From Agromyces bracchium (GTDB lineage: Bacteria > Actinomycetota > Actinomycetes > Actinomycetales > Microbacteriaceae): a stretch of DNA of 64,000 nucleotides. Every line of letters begins with the position of its first letter. The first letter of the stretch is position 1. Below the pieces are notes generated by a model. That model made no database searches. It saw only the letters and a list, made by a program, of their open reading frames with translations, and was not told the DNA's origin. Position numbers and translations under genes: made by a program. This document shows positions 26,806 through 35,350 of the stretch, piece after piece. The stretch lies in assembly GCF_009709675.1 (NCBI RefSeq), contig NZ_WMLB01000011.1, positions 1 to 64,000 on the forward strand, in the 5' to 3' direction.

Positions 26806-27855
26806 TCAGCCGACGATGCGGCGCAGCCCCGCCATGAGCGCGAGGCGCTCCTCGGCGTTGCGTCCGAGCGGAGTGACGTTCAGGGTCGTGACCCCCGCCC
26901 GCACGAACGCCGCGACGCGCTCGGCGACCTCGGCGGGCGAGCCGATGAGCGAGATCGCACGCACGAGCTCGTCGGGCACGGCGGCGATCGCCTCCTCGCG
27001 GCGGCCGTCGAGGTAGAGGTCCTGGATCCGCTCGGCCTCCGACGCGAAGCCGTAGCTCGCGATGAGGTCGTTGTAGAAGTTCTTCCCGCGCGCGCCCATG
27101 CCGCCGATGTAGAGGCCGAGGTTCGGCTTGACCGCCGCGATCGCGGCCTCGACGAGCTCGGGCCGATCGGTGATGGCGAGCGCCGGGCTCGCGAAGACGT
27201 CGAGCGCCCCCAGCTCGGGAGCGCGCCGGGCGCGCCCCGCCTCGAGCGACGCACCCCACACGTCGGCGGCCCGCTCGGGGTGGAAGAACATCGGCAGCCA
27301 GCCCTCGGCGATCTCGGCGGTCTGCTCGACCGACTTCGGTCCGAGCGAGGCGATCGTGATCGGGATCCGCTCGCGCACCGGCTCGTTGATGAGCTTCAGC
27401 GGCTTGCCGAGGCCCGTGCCCTGGCCGGCCGGGAGCGGGATCGTGTAGTTCCGGCCCTCGTGCACGACGCGCTCGCGCCGCCACACCATGCGGCACACGT
27501 CGACGATCTCGCGCATGCGGCCGAGGGGCGCGTCGTACGGCACGCCGTGGAAACCCTCGATGACCTGCGGGCCCGACGCGCCGATGCCGAGCTCGAACCG
27601 GCCCTCCGAGACGTAGTCCAGGCCGGCCGCCGTCATGGCGGTGAGCGACGGGGTGCGCGTGTAGAGCTGCAGGATGCCGCTCATGAGCGTCATTCGCGAG
27701 GTCCGGGCGGCGAGGAAGCCGAGCTGGCTCACGGCATCGAACGAGTAGACCTCGGGGACGACCACGAGGTCGACGCCCGCCCGCTCGAGTTCGGCGACCT
27801 CGGCGGCGGCCTCGCGGAAGCCGCCCGCGTAGCTCAGGAACATGCCGATGCGCAT
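26806..27855 (-). CDS. LLM-class flavin/F420-dependent oxidoreductase
   Basis: 349-residue luciferase-like TIM-barrel oxidoreductase. Typical features are MRIGMFLSYAGGF at the start, DLVVVPEVYSFDAVSQLGFL, YVSEGRFELGIGASGPQVIE, and IASLGPKSVEQTAEIAEGWLPM. The pattern is that of F420-dependent LLM enzymes of actinobacteria, but FMN use cannot be excluded. The substrate is unknown. ATG at 27855 has GAGGAG six bases upstream. The gene stands alone between the CrtI-like gene and the sigma/anti-sigma pair. Confidence 0.88.
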   Translation of the reverse strand: MRIGMFLSYAGGFREAAAEVAELERAGVDLVVVPEVYSFDAVSQLGFLAARTSRMTLMSGILQLYTRTPSLTAMTAAGLDYVSEGRFELGIGASGPQVIEGFHGVPYDAPLGRMREIVDVCRMVWRRERVVHEGRNYTIPLPAGQGTGLGKPLKLINEPVRERIPITIASLGPKSVEQTAEIAEGWLPMFFHPERAADVWGASLEAGRARRAPELGALDVFASPALAITDRPELVEAAIAAVKPNLGLYIGGMGARGKNFYNDLIASYGFASEAERIQDLYLDGRREEAIAAVPDELVRAISLIGSPAEVAERVAAFVRAGVTTLNVTPLGRNAEERLALMAGLRRIVG

Positions 27856-27926
27856 GCGTCGCTCCTCGTCGTCGGGGCTGGTGGTGATGGTGGGCTCGCG
27901 GCCCCCTCAGACCCTAGTCGACGCGG

Positions 27927-28823
27927 TCAGGTCTCGACGACGACGATCGGGTCGGTCGTCGGCGCCTCCGACCCGCCCGCGGGTTCGATGGTCATGCCGA
28001 CCACGACCCCGGAGGAGAACTCTCCCTCGAGCACGACGTAGGCGGCGCCGTCCTCGGGGTCGAACGTTCCGGCGGGACGCGCGCCGGCGTCGTCGATGTA
28101 CCAGAGCTCGTACGTCGAGTCGGCGCCGACGTCGGGCAGGTCGGACGTGCGCACTGCCGACCTGCCGAGTTCGGCGGACCACACGATCGTCACCTCGCCG
28201 CCGTCGGTCGACGCCACCGTGACGGACTCGGCGTCGGGTGCGGCGGCGATCGCCTCGACCGCGCGCTGCGCGCCCCAGCCGGCGGGCCCCGGCCAGTTCA
28301 CGCCCACCACGGCGCCGGCGATGACGAGCACGGCGGCCGCGGCCGCGGCGACGAGCGCGACCGGCCGCTGGAACCAGCGTCGCCGCGCGGCGCGTTCGGC
28401 GGGTCCGGCGACGGATGTCCCGGGGTCGCCCTGGCCCGCCGCGGACGCGGGGACCGCGGCCGGCGCCTGGGCCGGCATCGCGTCGGGCGCGTCTCCGGAC
28501 GCCCGTGCCTGCGGGGCCGGACCGACCGGTGCGGCAGACTCGTCGGACCCGGCGGGCACCTGCGGCACCTGCGGCACCTCGTCGAGCCGATCGAAGATCG
28601 AGGCCTTCATGGCGGGCGGCGGCTCGACCGGTGCGGCGGCGTCGGCGAGCGCGGCGGCCGCCTCGCGATGCGCGACGAGTTCGGCGCGCAGCTCCGGCGA
28701 CTCCGCCAGGCGCGCCTCGACGAGCGCACGCTCCTCGTCGGTCACCGCGTCGAGCGCGTAGGCGGCGAGCAGCGCGTCCAGGTCGTCGGGCTCCCGACGC
28801 TCGGGGAACTCCGGTTCGCTCAT
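27927..28823 (-). CDS. RskA-like membrane anti-sigma factor
   Basis: 298-residue anti-sigma factor. N-terminal helical sigma-binding region (LDALLAAYALDAVTDEERAL, residues ~17-75), a Pro/Ala-rich linker with PQVPQVP, one transmembrane helix near residues 150-170 (VALVAAAAAAVLVIAGAVVG), and an extracellular RskA-type domain with YELWYIDDAGARPAGTFDP and a final acidic strand. It lacks the classic zinc-binding HxxxCxxC motif, as RskA proteins do. ATG at 28823 overlaps the sigma gene stop (ATGA). It should hold the sigma factor at the membrane until regulated proteolysis. Confidence 0.88.
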   Translation of the reverse strand: MSEPEFPERREPDDLDALLAAYALDAVTDEERALVEARLAESPELRAELVAHREAAAALADAAAPVEPPPAMKASIFDRLDEVPQVPQVPAGSDESAAPVGPAPQARASGDAPDAMPAQAPAAVPASAAGQGDPGTSVAGPAERAARRRWFQRPVALVAAAAAAVLVIAGAVVGVNWPGPAGWGAQRAVEAIAAAPDAESVTVASTDGGEVTIVWSAELGRSAVRTSDLPDVGADSTYELWYIDDAGARPAGTFDPEDGAAYVVLEGEFSSGVVVGMTIEPAGGSEAPTTDPIVVVET

Positions 28824-29410
28824 GTGCTCACCCCCATCACCCGGCGCAGCCGGATCATGCCGTCGCGCATCCTCGTCTTCACGGTGCCGAGCGGCACGTC
28901 GAGCCGTTCGGCGATCTCGGACTGCGTCAGCCCGCCGTAGTACGCGAGCATGACGCACTCGCGCTGCAGCTCGCTGAGTTCGGCGAGCGCGACGTGCGCC
29001 CGCTCGTGGTCGAGTCGCACCTCGACCGCTTCGGCGACGCTGTCGACGGGCACGTCGAGGTCGCGAGCTCCGATGCGGGCGTCGCGGTCGCGCGCGGACT
29101 GTGCGGAGCGCACGCGATCGACGGCGCGCCGGTGCGCGAGCGTGAACATCCAGGAGATCGCCGACCCGCGCGCGGCGTCGAATCGCGGCGCCGTCTGCCA
29201 CACCTCGAGGAACACGTCCTGGGCGACCTCCTCCGCCTGGGCCGGGTCGACCACGACGCGACGCACGAGTCCGAGGACGCGTGGGGCGGTGCGGTCGTAG
29301 AGCGCGCCGAACGCCGCCCGATCGCCCGTGCCGGTCGCGACGAGCAGTTCGTCGAGGGTCGGGTCGGATGCCGCTGGCCCGTGCTCGGCGTCCGTCACGT
29401 GTCCCAGCAT
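28820..29410 (-). CDS. ECF sigma factor, SigK-like
   Basis: About 196-residue group 4 sigma factor. Region 2 has FGALYDRTAPRVLGLVRRVV and AEEVAQDVFLEVWQTAPRFD, then GSAISWMFTLAHRRAVDRVR; region 4 has LSELQRECVMLAYYGGLTQ and EIAERLDVPLGTVKTRMRDG. These resemble SigK/SigL. The frame extends to 29596, but conserved sequence begins near residue 77 of that longer frame. I place the start at ATG 29410; GTG at 29398 is equally possible, and neither has a clear ribosome binding site. It is coupled to the RskA-like gene by ATGA. Confidence 0.88.
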   Translation of the reverse strand: MLGHVTDAEHGPAASDPTLDELLVATGTGDRAAFGALYDRTAPRVLGLVRRVVVDPAQAEEVAQDVFLEVWQTAPRFDAARGSAISWMFTLAHRRAVDRVRSAQSARDRDARIGARDLDVPVDSVAEAVEVRLDHERAHVALAELSELQRECVMLAYYGGLTQSEIAERLDVPLGTVKTRMRDGMIRLRRVMGVST

Positions 29411-29605
29411 GGCAGACCGGGCCGTTCGTCGTGGCAGCAACGCGACGGGCGTGACGCGTCGCGCCGCCACGACTGCGATCGGCGCCTGGGCGAGGGTCAT
29501 GCGGTGCTCCGGTGATGCGTGGAAGGGTCGACGGTGATTCGTCGCGGAACGTCGGGAGGATTGGCGCGACGGCTCGGCGGGGAAGCCGGTCACCACCAGA
29601 GCGAT

Positions 29606-30958
29606 TCAGCCTCGACGTGCCTCGGCATCGTCCGGTCCGTCGATGCAGTACCAGAGCCGCCAGCGGTCGGGCACGCCCTTGAGGTCGTGCTCCCCGGCCG
29701 GCTCGAAGGCGAACGGGAAGCCGAGCAGGAGCGAGCGGACGGTGTCGCTCACCATGATGCGGCCGGGATCGGCCGCTGCGCAGATGCGAGCCGCCGCGTG
29801 CACCGCGAGCCCGACGAGGTCGTCGCCGCGCATGATGAGCTCGCCCGAGTGCACGCCGACGCGCAGTCCGAGGCCGAGCGCGGCCGCCGACTCGAGCGCC
29901 TGCGTGGCGTAGTGGAGCGCCGACGAGGGCAGCGGGAACGTCGCGACGATCCCGTCGCCGGTCGTGTTCGCCTCCGTCCCGGAGAAGCGGGCGATGGAGC
30001 GTCGCAGCGCCTCGTCGTGCGAGGCGAGGATGTTGCGCCAGCGCTCGTCGCCGGTCCTCGCGAGCGTGGCCGTCGACTCGACGATGTCGGTGAAGACGGT
30101 CGTGAGCACGTCCCGGCGCCCTCCGCTGCGGGCGCCCGTGAGGAACTCCTCCATCTCGTCGACGAGCGCGCCGTCGGGGAGGATCGCCGGCAGCGCCGAG
30201 GACCGGCGGACGAGCTGGAGCCGGCCCTCGGGCAGCGCGTCGGCCAGCCATCGCATCGGCGCCTCCTCGATCGCCTCGAGCGCGGTGTCGTGGAGCACGA
30301 GCACCGGGGCGCGCACGTCGGCGAGGTACGGTCGGATGTCGACCGCGACGATGGCCTCGGCGAGCCGTCGCGCCGCGGTCGGCGTCGCCGACATGCTCTC
30401 GTAGCGCTCCCACCAGGCGACGAGCCGCTCCGCACCCTCCGCCTGCCAGAACTGCCGGACGACGAGCCCCCTCCCCCACTCGGCCGGCTCGAGACCCGCC
30501 ATGAGGCTCGCGACCCATGCCGCGTCCAGCGTCCACGGGAAGCCGTCGTCGGCGTGGCCGACCGCGAACGCCTCGTAGACGATGACGGCGTCGATGCGGT
30601 CCGGATGCCGCGCTGCGGCGACGAGCGCCGTCGCCCCGCCGTCGAACCAGCCGATGATCGCCGCACGCGTGCTGCCGGCGGCATCGAGGATCGCGACCAG
30701 GTCGTCGGCTCGATCCTCGACGGTCGCGTCGAGTCCTCCGCGATCCGAGAGCCCCGTTCCTCGCTTGTCGAAGAGGATCACCCGAGCGCCCAGGGCCTGC
30801 AGCCGCTCGATGAACTCGAGGTGCTCGGGCAGTTCGCAGAAGACGTCGACGTTCGAGATGAAGGCGAAGGCGAGCACGATGTCGCGATCGCCCTCGCCGA
30901 ACACCTTGTAGGCGAGGTCGACGCCGTTCCGCACGGCGTATCGCGTGGAGGGGATCAC
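29606..30958 (-). CDS. Alpha/beta-hydrolase-adenylate cyclase fusion, downstream copy
   Basis: 450-residue two-domain protein with the layout of mycobacterial Rv1900c. Residues ~1-265 are an alpha/beta-hydrolase fold (VILFDKRGTGLSDRGG), but the nucleophile elbow reads GWFDGG, with Phe where GxSxG needs Ser, so the hydrolase should be inactive. Residues ~275-445 are a class III nucleotide cyclase: VFTDIVESTATLA with the first metal Asp, NTTGDGIVATF with the second, and AVHAAARI. The lysine usual in KTTGDG is Asn. GTG at 30958 overlaps the stop of the paralogue upstream. It likely makes cAMP in response to a ligand bound by the dead hydrolase domain (inference). Confidence 0.88.
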   Translation of the reverse strand: MIPSTRYAVRNGVDLAYKVFGEGDRDIVLAFAFISNVDVFCELPEHLEFIERLQALGARVILFDKRGTGLSDRGGLDATVEDRADDLVAILDAAGSTRAAIIGWFDGGATALVAAARHPDRIDAVIVYEAFAVGHADDGFPWTLDAAWVASLMAGLEPAEWGRGLVVRQFWQAEGAERLVAWWERYESMSATPTAARRLAEAIVAVDIRPYLADVRAPVLVLHDTALEAIEEAPMRWLADALPEGRLQLVRRSSALPAILPDGALVDEMEEFLTGARSGGRRDVLTTVFTDIVESTATLARTGDERWRNILASHDEALRRSIARFSGTEANTTGDGIVATFPLPSSALHYATQALESAAALGLGLRVGVHSGELIMRGDDLVGLAVHAAARICAAADPGRIMVSDTVRSLLLGFPFAFEPAGEHDLKGVPDRWRLWYCIDGPDDAEARRG

Positions 30959-32286
30959 GGTGCGGGCACCTCCAGTCGGAACAGCGTCCAGGCGCCGGGC
31001 ACGCCCCTCAGCGCGTGCTCGCCGGCCGTCTGGAAGGCGAGCCCCGAGCCCTCGACGAGGACGCGGACGGTGTCGGTGACGAGCACCTCGCCCGCCTTGG
31101 CGAGCGCCGAGACGCGCGCCGCGACGTGGATGGCGATGCCCACCATGTCCTCGTCGCGGACGAGCACCTCGCCGCAGTGGACTCCGGCGCGGAGGCCGAG
31201 ACCCATTGCCTCAGCGGCGGCGATCGCGTCCTGCGCGAAGCGGATCGCCGACGACGGCAGCGCGAACGCGACGACGAACCCGTCGCCCGCGGTGTTCACC
31301 TCGCGCCCGCCGAACCTCGAGAGCGAGCGCCGGATCGATTCGCGGTGCCCCGAGAGCAGGTTGCCCCAGCGCAGGTCGCCGGATCCGGCCAGCTCCTCGG
31401 TCGAGCCGACGATGTCCGTGAACACGATGCTCGCGAGCTCGCGACGAGCGCCGCTGCGGGTGCCGACGAGGAACTCCTCGATCTCATCGACCAGGTCGTC
31501 CGAGGGGAGGATGAACGGCGCGCCGTCGGTGTGCCGGACGACCCGCAGTCGCGCGTCCGGAAGCGTGTCGGCCAGCCAGCGGAACGGTGCGGCCGGCACG
31601 CCGGGATAGTCGCGGTCGTGGATCACGAGCACCGGGACCGCGACGTTCGCGAGGTGGTCCCGGATGTCGAGCGCCAGCGCGTCCTCGAGGACGCGCAACG
31701 CACCGCTCGGCGGTGCGGAGAGCCGCTCGTAGCGCACCAGCCAGTCGATCAACCTGGCATCGCCCGCCCAGTCGGGAGCCATCATGCGAGCCATCGCCGC
31801 CTGCCCCCACCCCATGGTCACGAGCTTCCGCATGGCCCTCTCGCCGAACGGCGACGCGAAGCCCCACGGGAAGCCGGGAGCGCGCCGACCGCTGGCGAGG
31901 ACCTCGTACGCGACCACGGACTCGACCCGGTCGGGGTGTCGGGCCGCCGTCACGAGGCAGGTCGCCCCGCCGTCGAACCAGCCCAGCAGGACGGCGCGCG
32001 CGCTCCCCGCAGCGTCGAGCACCGCGACGAGGTCGTCCGAGTGCTGCTCGACGCTCACCGGACCGGTGCCGCGATCGGACATGCCTGCGCCCCGCTTGTC
32101 GAACAGGATCACCCGGCCGAGGGCGCTGAGTCGTTCGACGAACTCGCGGTTCTCGGCGAGCTCGAAGAACGCGTCGACGTTCGAGACGAGCGGGAAGGCG
32201 AGCAGCAGGTCGCGGACCCCCTCGCCGACGACCTTGTACGCGATGTCGGCGTCTCCGCTCCGGGCGAAGGCGGTGTCCGGGATCAT
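30955..32286 (-). CDS. Alpha/beta-hydrolase-adenylate cyclase fusion, upstream copy
   Basis: 443-residue paralogue of the next gene, first of the coupled pair. The hydrolase-like domain has RVILFDKRGAGMSDRGTG and again GWFDGG in place of the serine elbow. The cyclase domain has VFTDIVGSTEELA, NTAGDGFVVAF and AIHVAARVSALAKAGEVLVT, closing with AGEHALRGVPGAWTLFRL. Metal-binding aspartates are kept, and the purine-contact Lys is replaced by Asn in both copies. ATG at 32286 is chosen because MIPDTAF aligns with MIPSTRY of the other copy; six extra codons upstream are possible. The GTGA overlap shows co-translation. Confidence 0.88.
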   Translation of the reverse strand: MIPDTAFARSGDADIAYKVVGEGVRDLLLAFPLVSNVDAFFELAENREFVERLSALGRVILFDKRGAGMSDRGTGPVSVEQHSDDLVAVLDAAGSARAVLLGWFDGGATCLVTAARHPDRVESVVAYEVLASGRRAPGFPWGFASPFGERAMRKLVTMGWGQAAMARMMAPDWAGDARLIDWLVRYERLSAPPSGALRVLEDALALDIRDHLANVAVPVLVIHDRDYPGVPAAPFRWLADTLPDARLRVVRHTDGAPFILPSDDLVDEIEEFLVGTRSGARRELASIVFTDIVGSTEELAGSGDLRWGNLLSGHRESIRRSLSRFGGREVNTAGDGFVVAFALPSSAIRFAQDAIAAAEAMGLGLRAGVHCGEVLVRDEDMVGIAIHVAARVSALAKAGEVLVTDTVRVLVEGSGLAFQTAGEHALRGVPGAWTLFRLEVPAP

Positions 32287-32406
32287 GGCACGGCTCCGAC
32301 GCACCGCCGCCAGTTCAGGTCGATGCGGCCCGGTCCACGCACGGCTCCCCCCGCCACGGCCACCACGCTAGTCCCCCGGCGCGACTCCGGACAGGACTTC
32401 GGGCGC

Positions 32407-33096
32407 TCAGATGCCCCCGGGGGCCTCCTCGCCGCGCGCCACGCGTCGGCGGTGCTGGCGGATCCGTGCGATGCGCTTGACGACGAACGCCGCGCCCGCG
32501 AGCACGCCGACCGCGATGACGACGAACTGGAACCCGTCGGCCCACGGCTCCACGACGTGCCAGTTCTCGCCGAGCAGGTAGCCGGCGAGCACGAACACGG
32601 TGTTCCAGATGATGCTGCCGAGGGTGGTCAGCGCGAGGAACCAGGCGACGGGCATGCGGGTCACGCCGGCGGGGATCGAGACGAGGCTGCGGAAGAGCGG
32701 GATCATCCGCCCGAAGAAGACGGCCTTGCGTCCGTGCCGGTCGAACCAGGCCTCGGTGCGATCGACGTCCGCGACATCCACCAGCGGCATCGCCTTCACG
32801 ATCGCGCGCGTGCGCTCCCGCCCGAGCACGGCGCCGACGAGGTAGAGCGCGAGCGCGCCGACGATCGAGCCGGCCGTGGTCCAGGCGAGCACCTCGATCA
32901 GGGTGAACGAGCCCCTGCTCGCGGTGAACCCCGCGAGCGGCAGGATCACCTCGCTCGGCAGCGGCGGGAAGAGGTTCTCGAGCGCGATCGCGATGCCGGC
33001 GCCGGGGGCGCCGAGGGTCTCCATCAGGTCCACCGCCCACGCGGCGAGTCCCGTGAGCTCGGATTCGGCGGCGGCACGCAAGGATGTCGTCGTCAT
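32407..33096 (-). CDS. DedA/SNARE-associated (VTT domain) membrane protein
   Basis: 229-residue DedA-family membrane protein. The VTT-domain signatures are plain: ENLFPPLPSEVILPLAGF, GSIVGALALYLVGAVLGRE, FFGRMIPLFRSLVSIPAG and FLALTTLGSIIWNTVFVLAG. Bacterial DedA proteins are linked to envelope lipid recycling (undecaprenyl phosphate or phospholipid scrambling) and proton-motive force. The C-terminus is a basic tail (KRIARIRQHRRRVARGEE). ATG at 33096 has TAGCCT seven bases upstream. It diverges from the MarP-like protease gene. Confidence 0.92.
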   Translation of the reverse strand: MTTTSLRAAAESELTGLAAWAVDLMETLGAPGAGIAIALENLFPPLPSEVILPLAGFTASRGSFTLIEVLAWTTAGSIVGALALYLVGAVLGRERTRAIVKAMPLVDVADVDRTEAWFDRHGRKAVFFGRMIPLFRSLVSIPAGVTRMPVAWFLALTTLGSIIWNTVFVLAGYLLGENWHVVEPWADGFQFVVIAVGVLAGAAFVVKRIARIRQHRRRVARGEEAPGGI

Positions 33097-33103
33097 GACG
33101 TCG

Positions 33104-33109
33104 AGGCTA
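33104..33109 (-). promoter_or_regulatory. -10 hexamer TAGCCT for DedA gene
   Basis: Minus-strand TAGCCT, seven bases before the ATG at 33096. It supports this start over the longer frame upstream. Confidence 0.5.
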
Positions 33110-33228
33110 GGCGACGCCGGCTGGGCGAACGGTGGGGACGGCCCCGGATCCGGGCACCGGTGCACCTTCAGCGCGCTCCGAGGCGGATGCGACAGGCTGG
33201 TCGTCCGGCAGATCGGAGCGAACCCCGC

Positions 33229-34407
33229 ATGACCTGGAGCCTCGTCCTCGACATCCTGCTCGTGCTCGTCCTCATCGGCGCGCTCGTGCACGGATGGCGC
33301 GCCGGCCTGCTCCGCACGCTCGGCGGCCTGCTCGGCCTGATCGCCGGTGGCATCGCCGCCTACATCGCGATGCCGTGGGTCGTCTCGTTCGTGGCGGCGC
33401 CGGAGTGGCGGGCGCCGATCGCGATCGCGGTCGCGGTCGTGCTCCTCGTCGCGGGCGCGTCGCTCGGTGGCGCGATCGGCCGGGCGCTCGGACGTGGTGC
33501 CGACGCCGTCAAGCTGGGCCCCGTCGACCGCGTGCTCGGCGCGATCGTGAACACGATGGTGACGGCGTTCGTCATCGCGCTGGTCGCATCGGGCGTCGGC
33601 TCGATGGGCGTGCCGGTCGTCTCCCCCGCGGTCGCGGGCTCATGGGTCGTGCGCGGCATCGACCAGGTCACCCCGCAGCCGGCGCGCACGCTCATGGCCG
33701 AACTGCGCACCGCGGCGTTCGGCGAGGCGATCCCGTGGCTCACGGGCGTGCTCGACGGACCGACGGTCGCGCCCGAACTGCCGTCGGGCGGCGTCGACGA
33801 TCCCGAACTGAACGCTGCCGCGGCATCCGTCGTCAGGGTCACCGGGCTCGCCTTCGAGTGCGGCGGCAACCTCACCGGGTCGGGCTTCGTGGTCGCGCCC
33901 GATCGGATCGTGACGAACGCCCACGTCGTCGCGGGCGTGACCGAACCGATCGTCGAGGCGCCGGGACGCGGCCCGGTCTCCGGCCGTGTCGTCGCCTTCG
34001 ACCCCGACGCGGACCTCGCGGTGATCGCGGTCGACGGCCTCGACGTCGCCCCGCTCGCCATCGCCGACGCGCCGGGCGCCGACACCGACGTGGCCGTCGC
34101 GGGCTACCCGTTCGGCGGACCGCTCGAGCTTCGACCCGCACGGGTCATGGCGAACGGCCCGATCACGATCTCGATCGACGGCGACACGACCTCGCGCGAT
34201 GTCGTGACCCTCGCGGCCGAGGTCGACCACGGCAACTCCGGCGGGCCGGTGCTCACCGGCGACGGCGAGGTCGGCGGGGTCGTGTTCGCGAAGTCGCAGA
34301 CGGTCGACAACGTCGGCTTCGCCGTGCCCGTCGGCACGCTCGAGCCGCTCGCCGACGAGGCGCCCTCGCTCAGCGAGCGGGTCGACTCGGGCAGCTGCGC
34401 GTTCTGA
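33229..34407 (+). CDS. marP: MarP-like membrane serine protease (CvpA + trypsin domains)
   Basis: 392-residue protease. Four N-terminal transmembrane helices form a CvpA/colicin V-like domain (~1-170), and a chymotrypsin-like domain follows (~200-385). The triad is visible: His in IVTNAHVVAG (~residue 231), Asp in DPDADLAVIAV (~263) and Ser in VDHGNSGGPVL (~335). Cysteines in LAFECGGN and in the last four residues (SCAF) could form the redox-sensitive disulphide known in mycobacterial MarP, which protects cells from acid and oxidative stress. ATG at 33229 has GGAG about ten bases upstream. Confidence 0.9.
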   Translation: MTWSLVLDILLVLVLIGALVHGWRAGLLRTLGGLLGLIAGGIAAYIAMPWVVSFVAAPEWRAPIAIAVAVVLLVAGASLGGAIGRALGRGADAVKLGPVDRVLGAIVNTMVTAFVIALVASGVGSMGVPVVSPAVAGSWVVRGIDQVTPQPARTLMAELRTAAFGEAIPWLTGVLDGPTVAPELPSGGVDDPELNAAAASVVRVTGLAFECGGNLTGSGFVVAPDRIVTNAHVVAGVTEPIVEAPGRGPVSGRVVAFDPDADLAVIAVDGLDVAPLAIADAPGADTDVAVAGYPFGGPLELRPARVMANGPITISIDGDTTSRDVVTLAAEVDHGNSGGPVLTGDGEVGGVVFAKSQTVDNVGFAVPVGTLEPLADEAPSLSERVDSGSCAF

Positions 34408-34410
34408 CGC

Positions 34411-35337
34411 TCACTCCGCGGTGAAGCCGGCGAAGCGGATGCCCCAGCTGAGCTCCCACTGCTCGCCCGGGTCGAGCCAGCGAAGCCCCTTGCCGGAGTT
34501 GAACGCCTCGGCGGGCGCCGTCATCGGCTCGACGGCGATGGCCCGGCGCTCGCCGGGGTAGTTCTCGGTCGTGTACACCTGCACGTACGCGAACTCGTCG
34601 TCGGCCCAGACCGAAACCGATCGGCCGTCGGGCGCGACGAGCGTGTGCTCGACCGTGCCGTCGACCGAGGCGACCTCGCCGAACGCGTCGTCGAGGTCGA
34701 CGTCGCCGACGCGGCGCCCCTCTCGGAAGTCCCACTCGGTGCCGTCGACGGGCACCTCGCCGGTCGGGAGCAGCCGCTCGTCGACCTCGAGGTGGCTCGC
34801 GGCGTCGAGCCGCAGCACCAGGTCCTCCGTGGGCACGCCGCCGATCTTGAGGAACGGGTGGGTGCCGACCGCGACGGGGGCGGGCTCGCCGCCGACGTTC
34901 TCGAGGAAGTGCGTGACCTTGAGCCCGTCGGAGACCAGTTCGTAGCGCACCGCGGTGCGGACGAGGAACGGGTAGCCGAGCTGCGGGAAGATCGTCGCCG
35001 CGAGCGTCACCGAGTCGCGGTCCTGCTCGACCGGCACGTACTCGGCGTAGCGCAGCAGCCCGTGGATCGCGTTGTGCTTCGCGGGCTCGGTGATCGCGAG
35101 CTGGTACGTCCGCTCGCCGTGGCGCCACACGCCGTCGCGGATGCGGTTCGGCCACGGCACGAGCACGATCCCCGACCCCGAGGGCGGCGTCTGGTCCTCG
35201 CCGTAGGACGGCACGAGGTCGATGCCGTTGATGGTGAGGGTGCGCAGGCCCGCGGCGACGGCGGTGATCGTCGCGCGGACGTCGCCCGTCGAGGTGGTCG
35301 TCTCGAGCTCGAACTGATCGCCCGTGGGGAGATTCAT
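34411..35337 (-). CDS. galM: Aldose 1-epimerase (mutarotase)
   Basis: 308-residue aldose 1-epimerase family protein, interconverting alpha and beta anomers of galactose or a related sugar. Family features are VPWPNRIRDGVWRHGERTYQ, HNAIHGLLRYAEYVP (catalytic His region), VGTHPFLKIGG (second His) and a C-terminal VEPMTAPAEAFNSG with the catalytic Glu. It lies ten bases downstream of the DeoR-type regulator, though TAGGGT seven bases before the ATG suggests its own leaderless start. The closeness to galTK supports galactose as substrate. Confidence 0.92.
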   Translation of the reverse strand: MNLPTGDQFELETTTSTGDVRATITAVAAGLRTLTINGIDLVPSYGEDQTPPSGSGIVLVPWPNRIRDGVWRHGERTYQLAITEPAKHNAIHGLLRYAEYVPVEQDRDSVTLAATIFPQLGYPFLVRTAVRYELVSDGLKVTHFLENVGGEPAPVAVGTHPFLKIGGVPTEDLVLRLDAASHLEVDERLLPTGEVPVDGTEWDFREGRRVGDVDLDDAFGEVASVDGTVEHTLVAPDGRSVSVWADDEFAYVQVYTTENYPGERRAIAVEPMTAPAEAFNSGKGLRWLDPGEQWELSWGIRFAGFTAE

Positions 35338-35344
35338 GCACACC

Positions 35345-35350
35345 ACCCTA
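35345..35350 (-). promoter_or_regulatory. -10 hexamer TAGGGT for galM
   Basis: Minus-strand TAGGGT, seven bases, then ATG. The hexamer overlaps the last codons of the upstream DeoR gene, so galM can be read from its own promoter as well as by readthrough. Confidence 0.5.

Noticed and set aside
26468-27496. 342-codon minus-strand frame across the intergenic gap
   Set aside because: It is an alternative frame of the LLM oxidoreductase gene continued into non-coding sequence, Arg-rich and without motifs.
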